Shown here piece after piece: positions 59,391-64,000 of a DNA stretch of 64,000 nucleotides. This stretch comes from Amylibacter sp. (GTDB taxonomy: Bacteria > Pseudomonadota > Alphaproteobacteria > Rhodobacterales > Rhodobacteraceae), in contig JAJFHZ010000034.1 of NCBI GenBank assembly GCA_021775355.1, positions 433,450 to 497,449 of the forward strand, read 5' to 3'. Made by a program: the position numbers and the translations under genes. Position 1 is the stretch's first letter. Every line of letters begins with the position of its first letter. Below the pieces are notes generated by a model. That model searched no databases and had not been told where the DNA came from. It worked only from the letters and a program-made list of their open reading frames with translations.

Positions 59391-59816
59391 CTATACCAGA
59401 TTTGCTGCCTTTGAAACAGCCCGCAACCGTTCGATCATTGCGCGCAATCCGTTTGACCGCTGGGCAGACAAATGTTGATCCAATCCAAGACGTGCGAATG
59501 CCGCCAGTGCATCAATTTTCAACGCGTTTTCCACCGTATGGCCCGTGTAAAGCACTTTGAGTATCGCAATCAGCCCGTTTACGATCATCGCGTCACTTTC
59601 ACCGTCAAAATCCAATATTGCCTGCGGCCCTGCCCCATCAACTTTCGGGACAATCCAAACTTGTGACGCGCAACCGTCAACTTTGGTTGCCGAAGTTTTA
59701 AAACTATCATCAAGTGATGCCATTGCACGGCCCATTTCAATCACATGGCGATAGCGGTCTTCCCAATCGTCCAGAAATTCAAACGTTTCCACGATATCTT
59801 CAAAGGTTTCTGACAT
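59391..59816 (-). CDS. sufE: SufE, cysteine desulfurase sulfur acceptor
   Basis: Takes persulfide sulfur from SufS for Fe-S cluster assembly. The 141-residue protein has FEFLDDWEDRYRHVIEMG at the start and the active Cys49 in KVDGCASQVW. I use the ATG at 59816 (MSETF); an in-frame ATG at 59828 adds four residues. No other suf gene is adjacent. Confidence 0.9.
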   Translation of the reverse strand: MSETFEDIVETFEFLDDWEDRYRHVIEMGRAMASLDDSFKTSATKVDGCASQVWIVPKVDGAGPQAILDFDGESDAMIVNGLIAILKVLYTGHTVENALKIDALAAFARLGLDQHLSAQRSNGLRAMIERLRAVSKAANLV

Positions 59817-59954
59817 GACCCGACCCATCTTTTAGCTTCAACTATGACTGCCAGATCAAAACGTCCAGCGTTTTTCTTTGTATTAGCCGCATAGAAGGCT
59901 TTTCTTTAAGGGCTAGTTTGGGTATCGGTAGTGCCAAAGAAGTCGGGGAAACTC

Positions 59955-60512
59955 ATGAACAAGATACTCATCACCGTTATTGCATTTGGTTTTATCGCCG
60001 GATGTTCAGGCTTTGGCAGCATTGGTGGATCATTATCCGGCAGCACCGGCAGCCTGGGCGGTAGCAGCGCCGGTAGCTCGGGGGGAAGTTCTGGTGGTAG
60101 CAGCGGTAACAGTAGTGGAGGCAGCTCCGGCGGTTTTTTCGGTAATAAAAATTCAAAAGAAACCGTTTTGGAACAACGCATAGACGAACCCGATACGCGC
60201 GGTCTAATTCCGGTTGTCAATGAAGTAAACGTCGATAGACTTCGTGGCGGTGCCATCGTTCGTGTGCGTGGAACGACAAACATACAAGGCTATAGCGATA
60301 TTAATCTTGTTGCGCTGAACAAAGGGTTTCCCGACGAAAACGGGGTCATAACTTATGAATTCAAAGCCGAGATACCAACCGCGACCGTGCTTGGGCCGAC
60401 CCCTCGGTCTAAAGAGGTTCATGCAGGGGCGTATATAACTGCCATACGATTGCCCACGGTAAAAAGCGTCCGTGTTATTGCTGCACAAAACCAGATCGTT
60501 GTTTCCAAGTAA
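59955..60512 (+). CDS. Lipoprotein with Gly/Ser-rich tether
   Basis: A 185-residue protein with lipobox FIAGC (Cys17) after a short signal peptide, so membrane-anchored. Residues about 18-62 are a low-complexity Gly/Ser tract (GGSSGGSSGNSSGG and similar). A folded C-terminal domain follows (EVNVDRLRGGAIVRVRGTTN ... IRLPTVKSVRVIAAQNQIVV), not recognised. GGGGAA lies seven bases before the ATG at 59955. It converges on rnd with two bases between the ends. Confidence 0.75.
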   Translation: MNKILITVIAFGFIAGCSGFGSIGGSLSGSTGSLGGSSAGSSGGSSGGSSGNSSGGSSGGFFGNKNSKETVLEQRIDEPDTRGLIPVVNEVNVDRLRGGAIVRVRGTTNIQGYSDINLVALNKGFPDENGVITYEFKAEIPTATVLGPTPRSKEVHAGAYITAIRLPTVKSVRVIAAQNQIVVSK

Positions 60513-60514
60513 GC

Positions 60515-61672
60515 TTAGACTTTTACGATTTTCACCGAATCCTTATCGGCAGATAAGGCAATTTTGCCCGCGCAAAGCTTTAGGGCATCATTGCCGAATA
60601 CCATATGGCGCCAACCGCTAAATACGGGCAGCGCCCTGTCGCCACTTGCAATCGCATCCAGATCAGCCGCATTACAGATCAATTTGCTGGCCACGCCCGC
60701 TTTTTCAGCGCTGGCTTTCAAAAGCACACGCAATAGATCTGATAACCCATCATTACCCTGTTTTTTCACCCGTACTTCGGGGGCTTGAGGATAATCTTTT
60801 GGTTCAACTTTTGATGCCGTTTTCACAGCATTGATAATACCATCTGCAATCGCACCGCCGCGCGCATCACGTAATAACAAACGTGATTTCTTCAATTGGT
60901 CATGTGAAGTGGGTTTGGTCGCTGCAAGTTCCAGCAATGCATCATCCTTATATACACGATTGCGGGGGATATTTCTGGTTTGTGCATAAGTCTCCCGAAA
61001 CCGTGCCAGTTCACGTACGTAAGACAGCATCTTGCCTGAACCATTGCGGGTTTTCACCCTTTTCCATGATTCATCTGGATGCACAATATAGGTGTCGGGA
61101 TTGGTCAGTATCCCCAATTCCTCTTGCACCCAGGCATGACGGTTGGATTTTTCCAAGCTTCGTTTCAGATGTTCATAGATCGCCCGCAAATGTGTAACAT
61201 CGCCAAGCGCATAGGTTTTTTGTCGATCTGAAAGCGGCCGTATGCTCCAATCAGTAAAGCGTGAGGATTTATCAAGTGGTGCATTGACGATTTTACGCAC
61301 AAGAGTTTCATAGCCCACCTGCTCACCATAACCACAGACCATTGCGGCCACTTGCGTGTCAAACAACGGATTTGGAATAACCCCTTTATCGACAAAGAAG
61401 ATTTCCAGGTCCTGACGGGCAGCATGAAACACTTTGACGACGCTTTCATCTTGGTACAGATCGTAAAGCGGTGCCAACGACAAACCTTCCGACAGCGGGT
61501 CAATCAATACAGCACTTTCATTACCTTCGCCGGGATAAGCGATTTGAATAAGGCATAGTTTTGAATAATACGTGCGTTCACGCAAAAATTCGGTGTCTAC
61601 GGTGATATAATCATGCGTTGTGCAGATTTGGCAAAATGCATCTAATTCGGCTGTTTTTGTAATAATTTTCAT
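60515..61672 (-). CDS. rnd: Ribonuclease D
   Basis: 3'-5' exoribonuclease for tRNA maturation. The DEDDy motifs are present: DTEFLRERTY (D, E), HAARQDLEIFF (D) and TYALGDVTHLRAIYEHL (Y, D). An HRDC domain follows (RNIPRNRVYKDDALLELA). I start at the ATG at 61672 (385 residues), the usual length. Confidence 0.95.
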   Translation of the reverse strand: MKIITKTAELDAFCQICTTHDYITVDTEFLRERTYYSKLCLIQIAYPGEGNESAVLIDPLSEGLSLAPLYDLYQDESVVKVFHAARQDLEIFFVDKGVIPNPLFDTQVAAMVCGYGEQVGYETLVRKIVNAPLDKSSRFTDWSIRPLSDRQKTYALGDVTHLRAIYEHLKRSLEKSNRHAWVQEELGILTNPDTYIVHPDESWKRVKTRNGSGKMLSYVRELARFRETYAQTRNIPRNRVYKDDALLELAATKPTSHDQLKKSRLLLRDARGGAIADGIINAVKTASKVEPKDYPQAPEVRVKKQGNDGLSDLLRVLLKASAEKAGVASKLICNAADLDAIASGDRALPVFSGWRHMVFGNDALKLCAGKIALSADKDSVKIVKV

Positions 61673-61756
61673 ACAATAGGCTTTATTGAGGATCGAAAGG
61701 CATGGCAAGCCATTGGCCCCGACATTTGTCTGTTTTTGTTTATCATGTGATTAGAC

Positions 61757-62689
61757 TTATGGTTTTGTCGGGTTCCAGACCGTTTGAAACCTGAAAGGGT
61801 CGATTTCTTTGGGCGAAATCGTAATTTCGACCGCGTGCATTTCGTGATATCCATAAACCTCCATTGCGGTCACATTCGGGGCAGACTGTGGAAACGGTTT
61901 AAAGACCTTGTGCACATGACTGTCCCCGAAGACCAACAGCACAGGTTTTGCAAATTTGCGCGCGGCCCGTTGCAAAGCGTATCCAAATTCTGAAAAACCA
62001 GAATGGCGCAACCATCTTTCACCATTGAATTCATTGAAATCAAATTCAAACATATCGGCATGGATTGCCAATACAATGATATCTGATCTCATTGCCGCGT
62101 CAAAACTACCCACCATCCATTCGGTAGTGGCTTTGCTGCGGGAAAAGAATTCTTCAACGGATGCAATATCAGTTGCTTGAAGATTATTATTCGATCCGAC
62201 AACATGTGCCGAAATCACGGTGATGCCGTCTTTGGTAAATCTGGCATTTTCGGGAAACCCGATTTCCCCTTGATGTTCCAAACTGATTTTATGTACCCCA
62301 AAGCTTGTAGACGGTTCAGAAAAATACGTATTGCGAATATATGCCAATCGTTCGATCGGATCATCTGCGCCACCTGTCATATGCGCGCAATCCGTCCATT
62401 CATTGTCCCCGGGTGTATAGATCAGGGGCGCGGAAAAGCTGTTCATATACCTTAGCTGGTCATTCAAAATCCGGTCGCTACAGGCCCCGCCCCCCTTGGT
62501 GTCGCCAACATGAATGACCAGATCAACAGCCTTTTGGTTTATAGCTTCTATCAACGCTTCATAAGGCGGATAGACCATGGCAGGATCGCCGTATGGCATG
62601 TCACCAAGCGTTATGATTTTAAAATCTTGGGCAAAAGCAGGTGTTACAAGTGCGGAAAATAAAAAACTACGCAGCAATATCTTTAACAT
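61757..62689 (-). CDS. Secreted metallophosphoesterase
   Basis: A 310-residue exported calcineurin-like phosphoesterase. The signal peptide ends near TPAFA. Metal motifs: ITLGDMPYGD, VIHVGDTKGGGACS, TPGDNEWTDC, an IHADMFE His, and FGDSHVHKVF. Substrate unknown. GAAGG lies ahead of the ATG at 62689. It ends about 85 bases from rnd and may be in the same unit. Confidence 0.82.
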   Translation of the reverse strand: MLKILLRSFLFSALVTPAFAQDFKIITLGDMPYGDPAMVYPPYEALIEAINQKAVDLVIHVGDTKGGGACSDRILNDQLRYMNSFSAPLIYTPGDNEWTDCAHMTGGADDPIERLAYIRNTYFSEPSTSFGVHKISLEHQGEIGFPENARFTKDGITVISAHVVGSNNNLQATDIASVEEFFSRSKATTEWMVGSFDAAMRSDIIVLAIHADMFEFDFNEFNGERWLRHSGFSEFGYALQRAARKFAKPVLLVFGDSHVHKVFKPFPQSAPNVTAMEVYGYHEMHAVEITISPKEIDPFRFQTVWNPTKP

Positions 62690-62883
62690 GGCAAATAACC
62701 TTCGTCTGAAATGAAACCGAATCCGTATAATATAAATATCATAACGGGGGCTTTGGTGTGATCCATACATAAATTGGATTTTTCAGAATTGCCTGCAGGC
62801 CATCATGGCAATTAGATATACTACGGAAAGGAAGGATTGGCTCCGACGGTAGGAGATATCCACCTCTGCAAGGTGTTGTTATT
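62690..62883. other. Non-coding boundary of the terminal mobile-looking region
   Basis: No ORF, strong repeat or terminator was found between the phosphoesterase start and the small ORF. Composition shifts from here toward the window end. Confidence 0.35.
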
Positions 62884-63054
62884 ATGAGTTTATTTAAGGA
62901 AATGTTTCAGAAAATGGTGCGTAAGCGGTGCGCAAGTCGTGGCAGAATATTTTACATCATTAAGTTTAAGCGGAATTATCTCTTTATTTTCTGGGAGATA
63001 GTAAATTACTCAGACGGTCAGCTTGGGTTTCTAGGAGAGGCTATCTCCGAATAA
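62884..63054 (+). CDS. Possible small basic protein, 56 residues
   Basis: Open from the ATG at 62884, with AAGG about 12 bases ahead (long spacing). The product is basic at the start (MSLFKEMFQKMVRKRCASRG) and aromatic in the middle (YLFIFWEIVNY). No family is recognised and it lacks a neighbour in the same direction. It may be chance. Confidence 0.3.
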   Translation: MSLFKEMFQKMVRKRCASRGRIFYIIKFKRNYLFIFWEIVNYSDGQLGFLGEAISE

Positions 63055-63134
63055 ATATTGACGGTTAGCAAAGGGAACAGAATTTGTGAAAGATGCGCTG
63101 CTGAAGTCATTTGTGCACCTCCCTCACCTTTGCG

Positions 63135-63172
63135 CTGAGACAGTAAGACACTAAGACAGCAAGACAGACAAA
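63135..63172. repeat. Short direct repeats of AAGACA type
   Basis: Four to five copies of AGACA separated by 3-5 bases (GACAGTAAGACACTAAGACA and on). It lies just before the HNH gene's 3' end and could be a slippage-prone tract. Confidence 0.5.
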
Positions 63173-63177
63173 AACCT

Positions 63178-63657
63178 TTACTGATGGGGCCAATTTTTAG
63201 TCCTGTTGTGCTGTTGGTCCCTTAGGTTCTGTGCTTGTGTGCCCACCTCCAGATGTTCTGGGCGGATGCAGAGGCGGTTATTGCATAGGTGGCGAACAAC
63301 CCTTCTTTTAGTTGGGACCTCGCCAAGCAAACCCCAAGCCACAAGCCGGTACACTTTTTGGCGACGACCTCTCCAATGTTTCCTCTTAGGCTCTAGTGTT
63401 GTTACAGATGTACTTGGCGCTCCGAGTTCTAAGCACCCCTCACCCGTCATATTTGCTTCTAAGAGGTATCTTTGGATACGTTGGGCCAGTTCTTCAGCAT
63501 TACTTTCGAAGGTCCCCTTCCACCATATCTGATCAGCGCTATATTCCAGTTCGGGCAAGAAAAACCCCTCGAATGCGGCACAAGCTTTTAGGCAGTCTTG
63601 GTATGCGTTAAGGGCAATCCGTGCATGCTCATCAAGGCAAGGGTCAGGTTCCGTCAT
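63178..63657 (-). CDS. HNH endonuclease-type protein
   Basis: A 159-residue protein with the C-terminal HNH pattern RHLCNNRLCIRPEHLEVG followed by TQAQN, typical of phage and mobile HNH nucleases. The N-terminal part contains a Trp-rich stretch (QIWWKGTFE) and is unrecognised. Its ATG overlaps the end of the truncated gene upstream by 14 bases, suggesting the two once formed one operon. GC and position beside an insertion sequence indicate mobile DNA. Confidence 0.75.
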   Translation of the reverse strand: MTEPDPCLDEHARIALNAYQDCLKACAAFEGFFLPELEYSADQIWWKGTFESNAEELAQRIQRYLLEANMTGEGCLELGAPSTSVTTLEPKRKHWRGRRQKVYRLVAWGLLGEVPTKRRVVRHLCNNRLCIRPEHLEVGTQAQNLRDQQHNRTKNWPHQ

Positions 63658-63879
63658 GTTTCAGGAACTTTTTATGCTGCGATGCCTTTTGCATGTCTTT
63701 GTCATTGCGCCAAGTTTCGTACCTAAGATGGGTTGTGCTGTTCAGGAATGGTCCGTTTTCACCGTTACTATTATCATCGAAGGCTGATGTCTTTTCGTCG
63801 TTCTTAAATTTGGGTTTCAGCTTTTTGTCTCTAAGTGCTGCCCAGGTTGCTTCAACGTAATGTCTAACGTCAGCACCTA
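63644..63879 (-). pseudogene. 5'-truncated gene fragment interrupted by an insertion sequence
   Basis: A continuous frame of about 78 codons ending in TGA at 63644, with coding-like content (GADVRHYVEATWAALRDKKL, NGPFLNSTTHLRYETW). It has no plausible start codon: going upstream the frame runs into the insertion-sequence end near 63880 and meets a stop there. The missing 5' part would lie beyond the element, outside the window. Product not recognised. Confidence 0.6.
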
Positions 63880-64000
63880 TGGGACAGAATTGAGTATTTA
63901 ACTAACGGAGGATTTCTGGTTCATCGTAACTTATATGGAGTGAAGATGAATAAGAAATCCGGGCAGTCAAAAGCTGCAGCAGACAAATTAGTAAAGAACA
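63880..64000 (+). mobile_element. Left end of an IS3-family insertion sequence (partial)
   Basis: A left end TGGGACAGAATTGAG begins where the truncated gene frame breaks, and a transposase-type ORF starts 66 bases in. The terminal inverted repeat cannot be verified because the right end is outside the window. Confidence 0.65.
63946..64000 (+). CDS. IS3-family transposase OrfA (first 18 codons)
   Basis: ATG at 63946 with GGAG five bases ahead. The product starts MNKKSGQSKAAADKLVKN, which closely resembles the start of IS3-family OrfA proteins common in Rhodobacterales. The frame runs off the window. Identification rests on 18 residues plus context. Confidence 0.65.
   Translation, partial: MNKKSGQSKAAADKLVKN

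Overview
The window reads as chromosome of an alphaproteobacterium of the order Rhodobacterales (Roseobacter-type), with base composition that looks close to even rather than the high GC of many relatives. The basis is gene content and order: a ctrA response-regulator gene next to a sciP (DUF1153) gene, an F1-ATPase inhibitor zeta subunit (DUF1476) beside purB/purC/purS/purQ, the block pyrH-frr-uppS-cdsA-dxr-rseP-bamA-skp-fabZ-lpxA-lpxI-lpxB, use of TrmFO and LpxI, a stand-alone corrinoid/homocysteine methyltransferase pair, and a perfect FNR-type box. I assign no genus.

Layout. 1-11 kb: 5' part of uvrA, a lytic transglycosylase, ssb, gyrA, a DAO-type oxidoreductase, trmFO, a small methyltransferase, gluQ, a rhodanese-like protein, hisI and a NifU/IscU-like scaffold. 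11-18 kb: a 38-residue membrane protein, recG, ligA, ctrA, sciP and mnmA. 18-23 kb: a looser stretch with secreted and small hypothetical proteins, a probable structured non-coding RNA with its own terminator, an M23 endopeptidase, an M20 peptidase and a small gene pair with an apparent -1 frameshift. 23-38 kb: glnE, a YbaK-type deacylase, then the long leftward envelope operon. 38-50 kb: miaA, an AraC regulator, a tetR-ligase-enoyl-CoA hydratase operon with a palindromic operator, purB, the zeta subunit, purC-purS-purQ, and a DctB/DctD-type two-component system whose regulator lacks GAFTGA. 50.3-56.8 kb: a plastic accessory stretch with two hypotheticals or sensors, a receiver protein with a doubtful C-terminus, a GC-rich inverted-repeat element, an FNR-controlled cytochrome c, a SleB-type hydrolase, an ArsR/hydrolase pair and five copies of one imperfect palindrome. 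56.8-62.7 kb: DUF1638, corrinoid protein and homocysteine methyltransferase (a split methionine-synthase-like set), sufE, a Gly/Ser-rich lipoprotein, rnd and a secreted phosphoesterase. 62.7-64 kb: mobile-looking DNA: a small ORF, an HNH nuclease, a gene fragment, and the left end of an IS3-family insertion sequence that seems to interrupt that fragment.

How it fits together. The core blocks serve DNA repair and topology, tRNA modification, cell-cycle control, lipid A and isoprenoid biosynthesis, outer-membrane assembly and purine synthesis. No rRNA, tRNA or CRISPR array was recognised. The points most worth follow-up are the structured RNA at 19.3-19.5 kb, the GAFTGA-less DctD, the frameshifted small gene at 22.35 kb, the dispersed palindrome family with the GC-rich element, and the DUF1638-corrinoid-methyltransferase operon. 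All names come from reading translated motifs; no database search was run.
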